A DNA stretch of 64,000 bases from Duganella levis (GCF_009857605.1 NZ_WWCT01000022.1:62001-126000); one strand, 5' to 3'. Positions 9,033-16,998 are shown, counted from the first letter of the stretch. The notes: generated from the sequence alone by a model not told the origin. A program made the numbers and translations.

Positions 9033-10636
9033 GCGCTGGCCCTTTCATGGATCTGGGCGATCTGCTGCCACGCCGATTCGATGGCGCCGGCCTGCCAGCC
9101 GGTCAGGTAGCTCAGGTGCTCGCCGGCCAGCAGGATGCGGCCCTCGCCCGCCACCAGCGTCGGATAGGCTGCGGCGCGGGTCTTGTCGGTCCACTCGGCC
9201 CAGCCCCCCAGGTTGTACTGCACGCGGTGCCATGCCACCGAGAACGAGGTCTCGAAGTTCTCCGTGTATTGCGGGAAGATCTTCTGGCCGGCCGCCAGCG
9301 CAAACTCGGCGCGCTCCTTGAGCGACAGCGCACTGGTTTCGATCGCGGCCGTCTGGTACTGGTAATAACCCAGCAGCACGCCCTTCTTTTTCTGGAAGCC
9401 GTACGACGGCACCGAAATCTGATTGATGCCTTTCAGGTCGGTCATGATGTGACCACCGTAGATATGGTCGTCCTCTTCCCAGAAGCGGCGCTTCATCTGC
9501 AGGCCGATCTTGCCCACCGGCGCGTACGCCACGGTGGCGACGGCCTTCTTGAATTTGTCCGAAAAATCGGTATCGATCTGGCGCAGCACCGACAACGGGA
9601 TGGCGCACAGGCAGTAGTCAGCGCTGATGGAGCTGACCTTGTTGGTGCCGGTGTCCTTGTAGGTCACCGTCACGCCCTTGTCGTTCTGACGAATGGTTTG
9701 TACTTCCGACTTGTAGCGGATGTTTTTGCCGACGCGTTTTTCAAACGCCTTGGCGATAGCGTCCATGCCGCCGACCGGCTGGAACATGGTGTTCTGCATC
9801 GGGAAATCCTGCACCGCGCTGTAGACGTTGCCCAGCTTCGACGCCAGCAGATCCTTGAAGCCCAGTGGATCGGACGGCGTGCCCGGACCAGGATTCAGGC
9901 CGGCGCCAGGATTGACCGCAAAGCCACGGCCGCTACGGCCCTTGTATTGCAGGTCGTTGGCGGTCAGCGCGCCCTCGTGCTGAAGGTAGTCCAGCAGCAG
10001 GCGCTGGTCGTCCGGGCTCAGTTCCTGATCCAGCTGATGGTTCTTGACCGACTTGGCCAGCAGCTCCGACACGTGACCGCGCATATCGGCCTTGACTTCC
10101 TTCAGGCGCAGGCGCTTGCCGGCGAACGGGCCGGCGTTCTCGGAATAGACGTAGGCGTGGTCGTTTTCGTTGACCATCACTTCCAGCGGCACCTCGAACA
10201 GCTTGGTGTAATGCAGCGTCGACTGATGGTGCAGCGGAATGCGCCATGGTCCGTGATTGATGTAATGGCCGTCGTCAAACGCGCAGGTCTGTTTTTCGCC
10301 GCCCAATTCGGTCAGGCTGAAACCCTTGCGCGCCGTCTGGCAGCGTCCACCGGCGAAGGCGCGCGCCTCCAGGATCTGCACCTTGTAGCCCAGCTTCTCC
10401 AGTTCAAAGGCCGCCGTCATGCCGGCCAGGCCGGCGCCCAGGATCAGCACCTTCTTGCCCTTGCCGCTGCCGCTCAGGGCCGGCGGCGCGGACGCGGTGG
10501 AGGCAATCCCCATGCCCCAGGCGTCCATGGTGGTCAACAGCAGTCCCGTGCCACCCACAGCGGCGGCACGATACAGGAAATCCCTCCTCGTAAATGAGCT
10601 AAACGATTTAAATTGTTTTACCGTTTTACTGTCCAT
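9029..10636 (-). CDS. Flavin-dependent amine oxidase/dehydrogenase, Tat-exported
   Basis: A protein of 535 residues from the preferred ATG; a GTG 12 bases upstream is the alternative, but GAGG sits at a proper distance from the ATG. The N-terminus carries a Tat-like signal (SFTRRDFLYRAAAVGG). A Rossmann FAD site (GAGLAG, about 67-72, then LEARAFAGGRC) and the C-terminal FAD-binding stretch (LAGEHLS...GWQAGAIESA) mark the flavin monoamine oxidase family. It oxidises an amine to an imine. It heads an operon with cytochrome c, RidA and a TonB receptor, so the electron acceptor may be the cytochrome rather than oxygen. The substrate (amino acid, polyamine or other amine) is unknown. Confidence 0.88.
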   Translation of the reverse strand: MDSKTVKQFKSFSSFTRRDFLYRAAAVGGTGLLLTTMDAWGMGIASTASAPPALSGSGKGKKVLILGAGLAGMTAAFELEKLGYKVQILEARAFAGGRCQTARKGFSLTELGGEKQTCAFDDGHYINHGPWRIPLHHQSTLHYTKLFEVPLEVMVNENDHAYVYSENAGPFAGKRLRLKEVKADMRGHVSELLAKSVKNHQLDQELSPDDQRLLLDYLQHEGALTANDLQYKGRSGRGFAVNPGAGLNPGPGTPSDPLGFKDLLASKLGNVYSAVQDFPMQNTMFQPVGGMDAIAKAFEKRVGKNIRYKSEVQTIRQNDKGVTVTYKDTGTNKVSSISADYCLCAIPLSVLRQIDTDFSDKFKKAVATVAYAPVGKIGLQMKRRFWEEDDHIYGGHIMTDLKGINQISVPSYGFQKKKGVLLGYYQYQTAAIETSALSLKERAEFALAAGQKIFPQYTENFETSFSVAWHRVQYNLGGWAEWTDKTRAAAYPTLVAGEGRILLAGEHLSYLTGWQAGAIESAWQQIAQIHERASA

Positions 10637-10810
10637 CTGCATCCTCACCGGTCTACTGAAAAAACCCTTGGGCGACTTGCTAACCCATAGTTCCTATCTA
10701 GCAAACGGCGTGCCACCAAGTAGTCAAAAAATAAACATCTTTCGGCTAACAGGTTTTATTGCAGATAACTGGATAAACGATATAAAACAATGTTCATACT
10801 TTATTCACGC

Positions 10811-10846
10811 GAAAAAAATGCACTGCACCTTTACGATGCAGTGCAC
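10811..10846 (-). terminator. Rho-independent terminator downstream of the TnsB-like gene
   Basis: A perfect 9-bp inverted repeat (TGCACTGCA / TGCAGTGCA) with a 9-base loop is followed on the minus strand by seven T residues. It lies about 20 bp beyond the stop of the transposase-like gene. Confidence 0.88.
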
Positions 10847-10863
10847 GATGGCCGTGACGCAGA

Positions 10864-12687
10864 TCAGCCGACCAGGCTGACGTATCCCTGCGTAGTGCTA
10901 CGTAGCGCAGCTGCGGGCATGGCGGTCTGCGTGCGCGGCAACAGTGCAATTTCCGCCGTCGACAGATGCTGGTGCGCGACGCTGGCATCGGCCAGGTGGC
11001 AAGCATGGAACTGCATCGGCGCAGCTGCGTCCAGCAAATAAACCATGTCCATGTTGGCCGGATCGTAAGCCACCCGCACCTGCCACTCGCCGCGTTGACG
11101 CGCGCGCTCGAACCAGCGCTCGTTGACGGCGCGCGTGCAGGTGTACACGCTGTCATGCAGCGTGATGCCCTCGGCCGTCACCGTGGCTTGCGCCACCGGC
11201 ATCAGGCTGCAGCGGATCAGGTGCTCGGGATAGATCTTCAAGCCGCCGCCGCGATGCTCCACGCCCCAGTCCCACAAGCGGCGCGGCGTTGCACCGTCCG
11301 CGTGCGCCAGTTGCTGGCGGTTGTTGTAGTACAGGACGCAGTCGATGACGATGCGGGTGAACTGGTCCAGATCCAGCACGCCATCCAGCCGGCATGGGGC
11401 GCCGTGCAGATTCGGCGCCAGCAGCCGGAAACGCTTTTCCAGCACGCCGCGCCAGTCGTCCACGCCATGCTCGGCCGCCACGCAGCGCAGGTTGAAGTTG
11501 TTGAGCAGCGTGTCGCCGTTCCAGCCCAGCGTCAGCGCGGCGTTGGCAAACAGCGTTTCCGGCAGATGGCGGCACGGCCACTGTTCGGCCTCGATGCGGC
11601 GGCCATGCTGCTGCGCATAGCGCTGCTTGTCGGCGCCGCAGTGGGCCAGCGCCAGCATGGCGTGCGGCCACTGCACCTCGCCCATGCCGATGTAGACGCC
11701 GCACACCATGCGGCTGAAGGCGTCCGTCACCACATACACCAGCGGCCGGCCGATGACCTGCTGGCGGTCGGCACGCGACACCAGCTGCACCTCGGCGCGC
11801 ACCGCGTCCAGATAGAAGCCGGCGCCGGGACGGCCCTGCAATGGCAGCGCCAGCGGCGGCTGCATGGCTTGTTCCTGCGCGCCGGCCGCCATATCGGACG
11901 GCTGACGGCGCGCCACTTCCGGCGGCCGGTCGTCGTCGTGATCGAGCCAGTAATTGAACTGACCGAAGGTCGGCACTTCCAGCTGCATCAACGCCGTGGC
12001 CTGCACCCGGCCCGAGTCGGCGTCGATGCGGCGTTCGATGAAGAAGTCGGCCAGCATTTGTTGATAGGCGCCCAGCCGCGAGAACTTGGCGTTGGCGGCC
12101 GCGTAGCGGGCCGTGGCGACGCGGAAGGTGCGGCGGATGTCCTCGTCCGCATTCAGGCCCGGACCGGCGTCTGCGCCGTTTTTACGCGGCCTGCCGCGCT
12201 TGACGCCCGCCGACGACTGCCGCACCTTGCCACGGCCGCCGGAATTGCCGTAATCCGGCAGCAGCGCATTGGGGGTTTGCCCGCGCTGCCAGTAGCGCCG
12301 CAGGTAGCGGTAAATGGTGGGATGCGACACCTGGTGCTGCGCGGTAGCCTGGGCAATCAGCTGGCCGCGCTGGCGCGCTTCGTAGATGGCCGGCTCCTGC
12401 GCCACCAGCGCCTCGATGATCTCCCAGGCGCGGGCACGCAGTTGCAGGTGTTTGGGTGGCAGCAGCTCCTGGCTGACCACCATCAGGTAAGGGTCGGCCG
12501 GCAGCACGCTGACGTGGCCGGCCCGGAGGTCGGCGTGCAGCGCCGATAGCTGGATCATCTCAACGTCCGCCGAGTGCGCCGCCACGTCGAATACGTAGAC
12601 GTGGCTTTGCTCGGGAGAGATCCACAGGATGCGGACGGTGCGCGGCGACGGATGCGTGTAGTGCAGCAGGTCGTTCCGCAGCAGCAT
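10864..12687 (-). CDS. TnsB/TniA-like transposase (Mu C-terminal type), probably catalytically inactive
   Basis: A 607-residue protein of the TnsB/MuA retroviral-integrase type: N-terminal small beta domain (RILWISP), helix-turn-helix region with a basic stretch (about 125-165), rve-like core and Mu-transposase C-terminal beta barrel. Catalytic candidates are Asp294 (FYLDAVRAEV), Asn382 (LFANAAL) and Glu417 (VLEKRF). The spacings of 88 and 35 residues equal those I recall for the DDE triad of Tn7 TnsB (D273, D361, E396), so Asn382 stands where the second Asp should be. No TnsA, TnsC/TniB or TniQ gene and no obvious element ends are nearby. It may be a relic or a domesticated DNA-binding protein. 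A 1-base stop-start overlap couples it to an upstream short frame. Confidence 0.78.
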   Translation of the reverse strand: MLLRNDLLHYTHPSPRTVRILWISPEQSHVYVFDVAAHSADVEMIQLSALHADLRAGHVSVLPADPYLMVVSQELLPPKHLQLRARAWEIIEALVAQEPAIYEARQRGQLIAQATAQHQVSHPTIYRYLRRYWQRGQTPNALLPDYGNSGGRGKVRQSSAGVKRGRPRKNGADAGPGLNADEDIRRTFRVATARYAAANAKFSRLGAYQQMLADFFIERRIDADSGRVQATALMQLEVPTFGQFNYWLDHDDDRPPEVARRQPSDMAAGAQEQAMQPPLALPLQGRPGAGFYLDAVRAEVQLVSRADRQQVIGRPLVYVVTDAFSRMVCGVYIGMGEVQWPHAMLALAHCGADKQRYAQQHGRRIEAEQWPCRHLPETLFANAALTLGWNGDTLLNNFNLRCVAAEHGVDDWRGVLEKRFRLLAPNLHGAPCRLDGVLDLDQFTRIVIDCVLYYNNRQQLAHADGATPRRLWDWGVEHRGGGLKIYPEHLIRCSLMPVAQATVTAEGITLHDSVYTCTRAVNERWFERARQRGEWQVRVAYDPANMDMVYLLDAAAPMQFHACHLADASVAHQHLSTAEIALLPRTQTAMPAAALRSTTQGYVSLVG

Positions 12688-12887
12688 TAGCGCTCCCGGA
12701 ACGAAGAGCTGAACGGCCGGCTATCGACGTAAATCGAATGCAGCCCTCCGGCAGCCGAGTTCCGCATCACCTGCGGCTTGATCGCGTCTACAAAGGTAGT
12801 CCACAGCTTCCTGAATGAAGTCATTTGCCACGCTCCCACGCTTAACGTCTCCAGGTTGAAGGCGCTGATGTTGCCGCCACTTATCAC
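12687..12887 (-). CDS. Short open reading frame coupled to the TnsB-like gene
   Basis: A 66-residue frame from a GTG with no clear ribosome site. An internal ATG at 12824 with GGGAG upstream would give 45 residues (MTSFRKLWTTF...). Its TAA overlaps the ATG of the transposase-like gene by one base (TAATG), an arrangement that favours real translation of the frame. It ends in VDSRPFSSSFRER and matches no family I recognise; it is far too short to be TnsA. It could be a leader peptide for coupling or the rest of a deleted partner gene. Confidence 0.4.
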   Translation of the reverse strand: MISGGNISAFNLETLSVGAWQMTSFRKLWTTFVDAIKPQVMRNSAAGGLHSIYVDSRPFSSSFRER

Positions 12888-13001
12888 GATTGTGCTATCA
12901 CATATGCAATAAGTGGGCCAGCCGGGCTTGCTCTATGAGAGTGACGGTGATGGTGATTCGGCAGGCTTGGTTTTGGTGCAATGCAGCACCAGCATGGGGA
13001 A

Positions 13002-13026
13002 TGAAAACGGGGCCTTGCGGCCCCGT
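13002..13026 (-). terminator. Rho-independent terminator of the RNA helicase gene
   Basis: The minus strand reads ACGGGGCC-GCAA-GGCCCCGT followed by TTTTCATT: a perfect 8-bp stem with a GNRA-type loop, 6 bp past the helicase stop. Confidence 0.88.
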
Positions 13027-13031
13027 GGTGA

Positions 13032-15254
13032 TTAATACTTCTTCTTGGCTTTGGCGCCCGGCGCCGGTTTCTTCGGCGGCGTGTGCTTGACCGATTCCGG
13101 CGGCATGCGGTCGACCTGGCTGATCTTCAGCTGCGCGCCGCCGACCCAGACCTTGCCCAGGCTGCGGAACATGTCTTCAGGCATGCCATCCGGCAACTCC
13201 AGCATGCTGTGGTCCTCAAAGATCTCGATGCGGCCGATGTACTTGGCTTCCAGGCCGGTCTCGTTGGCAATGGCGCCGACGATGTTGGCTGGCGTGATCT
13301 CGTTATTGCGGCCCACTTCCACGCGGAAAGCGCTCATCGGCACCGTTTGCTTGCCTGGCTTTTCCTTTTTCTTCTTGGCTGGCGCGTCTTCCACCAGCTC
13401 GTCGGCCGTCACGCGGGCGGCTTTTTCCAGCGGCGAACCGGACGACACTGGCGCCGGTGCAGCCACCGGCTTGACGGCGCGCGGCTTGGCCGCTGCCGGT
13501 GCGGCGGCTGGCGCCGGAGCGCCCTGGCCGTCCACGCTGATGCGCAGCGCCTGGCCGGCCACGCGGATGCCGCCCATCATTTCCAGCGATTCGCGGCTCA
13601 GCGTATCGGGCATATCCAGCACCGTGTAGTCATCGAAGATCTCGATGCGGCCGATGTTCTTCGAATCGATGCCGCCTTCGTTGGCGATGGCGCCGACGAT
13701 GTTGCCCGGCTTGACGCCGTGCTGGTAGCCCACTTCAATGCGGTAGGTGCGCATGCCTGGCTCGGAATCGCGCGCGATGCGTTCTTTTTTCGGGAAACGC
13801 TCGCTGCGATCGCCACGCTCGGCGCGGTCGCCGAAACGGTCGCCGCGCTCAGGGCGGTCGAACGAGGCCGAGGCCGGACGGGCCGGACGCTCTTCCCATT
13901 CGGTCTTCTGCTTCTTGTCCAGCAGCAGCGGCACATCGCCGCGCGCCAGCTTGGCCAGCGCTGCAGCGATTTCCACCGCCGGGATGTTGTACTCCTGCTC
14001 GTAGTCCTCGATCAGCGACTGGAACAGCTCCAGGCCGCCTTCAGCCAGCGTCTCGGTGATCTGCTGCTTGAACTTGGCGATACGCACATCGTTCACCGCC
14101 TGGATGGTCGGCAGTTCCAGCTGGTCGATCGCCTGACGGGTCGAGCGCTCGATCATCTTCAGCAGGCCTTTTTCGCGCGGCGTGATGAACAGGATCGCCT
14201 CGCCGCTACGGCCGGCGCGGCCGGTGCGGCCGATACGGTGGGTGTAGCTTTCCGGATCGTGCGGCACGTCGTAGTTGACCACGTGCGAAATACGCTCCAC
14301 GTCCAGGCCGCGGGCGGCGACGTCGGTCGCCACCAGGATGTCGATCTTGCCGTCCTTGAGCATCTGCACGGTGCGCTCACGCTGCGCCTGCTGGATGTCG
14401 CCGTTGATGGCGGCGGCCGAGAAACCGCGTGCTTGCAGCTTCTGCGCCAGTTCCTCGGTGCCCAGCTTGGTGCGCGAGAAAATGATCATGCCGTCGAAAT
14501 TCTCGGCTTCCAGGATGCGGGTCAGCGCGTCCAGCTTGTGCATGCCGGACACCAGCCAGTAGCGCTGGCGGATGTTCTCGTTGGTGCCGGTCTTGGCGGC
14601 AACCGTCACTTCCTTCGGCTGGTTCAGGTAGGTATTGGCGATGCGGCGGATGGCCGACGGCATGGTGGCCGAGAACAGCGCGGTCTGGCGCGACTCCGGC
14701 GTCTCTTGCAGGATGCGCTCGACGTCGTCGATAAAGCCCATGCGCAGCATTTCGTCGGCTTCGTCCAGCACCAGCGTTTTCAGCTTGGACAGGTCGAGCG
14801 AGCCCTTGTCCAGGTGATCGATCACGCGGCCCGGGGTGCCGACCACCACGTGCACGCCGCGGCGCAGCGCCGACAGCTGTGGACCGTAGCTCTGGCCGCC
14901 GTAGATCGGCAGCACGTGGAAGCCGGGAATATGCTTGGCGTAGGTCTGGAACGCCTCGGCGACCTGGATCGCCAGTTCGCGGGTTGGCGCCAGCACCAGC
15001 GCTTGCGGCGTGGTCTGTTTGATATCGATGCGCGCCAGGATCGGCAGTGCAAAGGCGGCGGTTTTACCGGTGCCGGTCTGGGCCTGGCCCAGCACGTCGC
15101 GGTTGTCCAGCAGCAGCGGAATGGTCGCGGCCTGGATCGGCGACGGCGACTCGTAACCGACGTCGTTCAACGCCTGCAGCAGCGGCGCGCCGAGGTTAAG
15201 CTCGGAAAAAAGGGTAATAGGGGATACTGGGGATGCAGACATGGCGTCACTCAA
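13032..15254 (-). CDS. deaD: DEAD-box ATP-dependent RNA helicase, DeaD/CsdA type
   Basis: A 740-residue helicase. The order is Q motif (about 12-40), Walker A AQTGTGKT, DEAD box VLDEADEML, SAT motif ALFSATMPS and motif VI HRIGRTGRAG, followed by a linker and RNA-binding modules. Two DbpA/CsdA-type RNA-binding modules are visible: one about 505-578 (RIEVGYQHGVKPGNIVGAI) and a second about 640-716 (FRVEVGRNNEITPANIVGAI), separated by an Ala/Pro-rich linker. The last residues are Lys-rich (KAKKKY). DeaD unwinds mRNA and rRNA structures, in ribosome assembly and in the cold. The leader between start and the next gene is about 275 bp, compatible with leader-mediated control, though no specific element is identified. 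Confidence 0.92.
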   Translation of the reverse strand: MSDAMSASPVSPITLFSELNLGAPLLQALNDVGYESPSPIQAATIPLLLDNRDVLGQAQTGTGKTAAFALPILARIDIKQTTPQALVLAPTRELAIQVAEAFQTYAKHIPGFHVLPIYGGQSYGPQLSALRRGVHVVVGTPGRVIDHLDKGSLDLSKLKTLVLDEADEMLRMGFIDDVERILQETPESRQTALFSATMPSAIRRIANTYLNQPKEVTVAAKTGTNENIRQRYWLVSGMHKLDALTRILEAENFDGMIIFSRTKLGTEELAQKLQARGFSAAAINGDIQQAQRERTVQMLKDGKIDILVATDVAARGLDVERISHVVNYDVPHDPESYTHRIGRTGRAGRSGEAILFITPREKGLLKMIERSTRQAIDQLELPTIQAVNDVRIAKFKQQITETLAEGGLELFQSLIEDYEQEYNIPAVEIAAALAKLARGDVPLLLDKKQKTEWEERPARPASASFDRPERGDRFGDRAERGDRSERFPKKERIARDSEPGMRTYRIEVGYQHGVKPGNIVGAIANEGGIDSKNIGRIEIFDDYTVLDMPDTLSRESLEMMGGIRVAGQALRISVDGQGAPAPAAAPAAAKPRAVKPVAAPAPVSSGSPLEKAARVTADELVEDAPAKKKKEKPGKQTVPMSAFRVEVGRNNEITPANIVGAIANETGLEAKYIGRIEIFEDHSMLELPDGMPEDMFRSLGKVWVGGAQLKISQVDRMPPESVKHTPPKKPAPGAKAKKKY

Positions 15255-15390
15255 AAAATTGTTCGAATCGCCTAATTGCGAAAGAAATTGATGCGTAGTT
15301 TACTCTGTCTGGACGGTACTCGCGGTTTTTTACGTGAAATCGGCCCGAAAAGCCGTCTTTTCGCGCAATCCGGGCCAAGGACCAAGCCTC

Positions 15391-15445
15391 GGTGAGAATT
15401 CACGGATTTTTTTGATAAGCAAACTGCTATTCTGATCGTTATCGC
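15391..15445 (+). repeat. Direct repeat copy A at the start of the small-gene block
   Basis: The stretch beginning GGTGAGAATTCACGGATTTT and containing AACTGCTATTCTG recurs imperfectly at 16205-16256 (GGTGAGAATTAACGGATTTT ... AACTGCTATCCTG). Both copies lie just upstream of a gene start, so each may carry a promoter; the conserved CTATtCTG/CTATcCTG could be a -10 element. Confidence 0.7.
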
Positions 15446-15463
15446 AACTTACGAGGAAATAGC

Positions 15464-15526
15464 ATGGGCGCCTTCAGTATCTACCACTGGGCAATTATCG
15501 TCACGGGCCGCGCGAACGGGCATTAG
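15464..15526 (+). pseudogene. 20-residue frame, probably the truncated start of a membrane-protein gene
   Basis: A good ribosome site (ACGAGGAAAT) precedes ATG, and the frame reads MGAFSIYHWAIIV then TGRANGH and a stop. The beginning resembles the N-terminal membrane helix of TatA-like and related small membrane proteins (MGSFSIWHWLIVL type), but the helix is cut off after 13 residues. The stop is 4 bases from the next ATG, so ribosomes finishing here could feed the following gene. Either it is a gene remnant created at a cassette junction or it serves as a leader. Confidence 0.4.
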
Positions 15527-15530
15527 CATC

Positions 15531-15869
15531 ATGTCCAGCATCGAGGAGGAAGGCGTTTGGCTGGAGAGCCTGGACCTGGACGACAAGCTGCGCTTTCTGG
15601 CTCGGCTCGGTTTTGAAATAACGATCGTCGGGCGTAACAGCTATGAAGCGGGAACCAACGAACTGATCGCACCGGCTGAACTTCGCCGCGTCAATGAAAT
15701 TCAGCACCGGGTGACAGCGTGCCTGTCCCAACTTCTGAACGGAACCTGCCCTGATGGTTTTGTTCCGTCAATTGCTCAATGGGTGCTGGCCGAAAAGGAT
15801 GCCGAACTAGTCCCTTATCTAAGAGGCGCTTGGTCAGGGGCCAAGCACAACCTTCTCAACCAGCATTAG
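15531..15869 (+). CDS. Hypothetical cytoplasmic protein, 112 residues
   Basis: A soluble, mainly helical, acidic protein (starts MSSIEEEGVWLESLDLDDKL) with no signal peptide or membrane segment. It belongs to no family I recognise. It lacks a strong ribosome site of its own and begins 4 bases after the stop of a short leader-like frame, which suggests translational coupling. It opens a block of small plus-strand genes of lower GC. Size and composition are like those of immunity-type proteins, but this is only an impression. Confidence 0.6.
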   Translation: MSSIEEEGVWLESLDLDDKLRFLARLGFEITIVGRNSYEAGTNELIAPAELRRVNEIQHRVTACLSQLLNGTCPDGFVPSIAQWVLAEKDAELVPYLRGAWSGAKHNLLNQH

Positions 15870-15879
15870 CCGAAGACGT

Positions 15880-16170
15880 GTGCCAGACAACAAATCATTT
15901 CAGCCGCCATCTGCGTTGTATCTATTCGGGGCGGCGATCGCAGGCGCAGCCTGCACCCTGTGGATTCCCTCAGACTGGTTTTTAAGTCTGGTCTCCTGCA
16001 GCATTGGCATGAGTCTGGCCCTTGCTGTTTTTGCGATCTGGGGTCTGAAAAATGAACGTCGGCCGTCAGTTCCAGTTGGAATAATACTTGAACTGCTTTG
16101 GCTCCCATCACGTAACGGCTGCCACCTTGCTGCGGATGCTGCGGGTTGCGCATCAATTTGCCCACGGTAG
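15880..16170 (+). CDS. Small membrane protein, possibly truncated at its 3' end
   Basis: A 96-residue frame from a GTG start 10 bp after the previous stop. Two transmembrane helices (about 13-31 and 35-57) are followed by LKNERRP and another hydrophobic stretch. After about residue 72 the sequence (SRNGCHLAADAAGCASICPR) no longer looks like a membrane protein, and the opposite strand there reads sensibly, so the original 3' end may have been replaced. The next direct-repeat copy follows 35 bp later. Confidence 0.45.
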   Translation: MPDNKSFQPPSALYLFGAAIAGAACTLWIPSDWFLSLVSCSIGMSLALAVFAIWGLKNERRPSVPVGIILELLWLPSRNGCHLAADAAGCASICPR

Positions 16171-16204
16171 CAGACTGTGGTTCTGGCATGCCGCTCGCCA
16201 CATT

Positions 16205-16256
16205 GGTGAGAATTAACGGATTTTCCCGTCATGCGAACTGCTATCCTGGTGCTAAT
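16205..16256 (+). repeat. Direct repeat copy B
   Basis: Imperfect copy of the repeat at 15391-15445, about 75 % identical by eye, ending 20 bp before the TTG start of the next gene. It marks the start of a second segment in the small-gene block. Confidence 0.7.
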
Positions 16257-16276
16257 TAACCAACAGCGGAGCAGAA

Positions 16277-16747
16277 TTGTTTATCAGAATATTGGCCGGG
16301 ATCGCCGCGCTGGTGGCAGCCATCGTCGTAGGCGGAGTATCCGGTCTCACGTTTTATGTCTGGCCGACAGGTCTGCATGACCATGAATTGGCCATCACAC
16401 CCGAAGTCATACAGCATTTGCGCAGTTTGAAGTCAGAGCACAAGTTCGGCCCCGATCCGGCCGCCTTCTACCCTGGGGCGATGCATGAAAGCGAACGGCT
16501 CATCGCCCAAACGTCCGTAGACTCGACCATTGAGTCGCTGATTACCGAACTGCCTGCGCGACCACAACGCTCCACGGTGCTGCGGACAATCAAGCACACC
16601 CTGGCCCGTCCCGGTACGTCCGAGTCCGAAGAGCGCGACCAGATTCTGTCGTACCTCACCAAAGTGATGGCTGTTTGCGGAGTGGACAGTTCCGATGAGC
16701 TATTCAATGTGTGGCGTTACGGCTTCCCCTACGGTTGGCTCATGTAA
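16277..16747 (+). CDS. Membrane-anchored hypothetical protein, 156 residues
   Basis: Begins at a TTG codon with AGCGGAGC upstream as a fair ribosome site. One N-terminal transmembrane helix (about 4-30, AGIAALVAAIVVGGVSGLTFYVW) is followed by a soluble, probably periplasmic helical domain. No family recognised. It lies directly after direct-repeat copy B and 10 bp ahead of the next small gene. Confidence 0.62.
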   Translation: MFIRILAGIAALVAAIVVGGVSGLTFYVWPTGLHDHELAITPEVIQHLRSLKSEHKFGPDPAAFYPGAMHESERLIAQTSVDSTIESLITELPARPQRSTVLRTIKHTLARPGTSESEERDQILSYLTKVMAVCGVDSSDELFNVWRYGFPYGWLM

Positions 16748-16757
16748 ACAAGGTGAA

Positions 16758-16970
16758 ATGATGGAAAAGCAGATTGCTGCTGAACTCATGCAAGAAGTAC
16801 TGAAGCTGACCGCGCAGCTGAACGTGATCATCCATAAAATTCAGGAAGTCACCCCAGAGTCCGACCGCCTGAGCCTGGACCGGCATATGGGGCCCATGAT
16901 GGCGGCATGCGATGAGCACCTTTTCCGGCCGATTTTGAGGCACTACCCTGAGTTGGATCCGCATCGCTGA
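16758..16970 (+). CDS. Hypothetical small helical protein, 70 residues
   Basis: The start at MMEKQIAAEL is chosen over a frame extended upstream because AAGGTGA precedes it and the extension would overlap the previous gene. It is predicted cytoplasmic, largely helical (MQEVLKLTAQLNVIIHKIQEV), with a C-terminal HLFRPILRHYPELDPHR. No family recognised. Its stop is followed after 13 bp by the first clear copy of the 15-bp intergenic motif. Confidence 0.62.
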   Translation: MMEKQIAAELMQEVLKLTAQLNVIIHKIQEVTPESDRLSLDRHMGPMMAACDEHLFRPILRHYPELDPHR

Positions 16971-16983
16971 TGCGGACTCCTTT

Positions 16984-16998
16984 CGGCCAATAGCGGAC
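16984..16998 (+). repeat. 15-bp intergenic motif, copy 1
   Basis: CGGCCAATAGCGGAC, 13 bp after one stop codon and 16 bp before the next start. One of six similar copies between 16984 and 18867, all in intergenic positions. Confidence 0.75.

Noticed and set aside
15300..15390. Hairpin CGGCCCGAAAAGCCG followed by TCTTTTC as a terminator
   Set aside because: On the plus strand no gene precedes it; on the minus strand it lies in the helicase leader without a T tract. Too weak to call.
15464..15526. Functional TatA gene
   Set aside because: Only 13 residues of helix-like sequence remain before the frame stops; no amphipathic helix or tatB/tatC follows.
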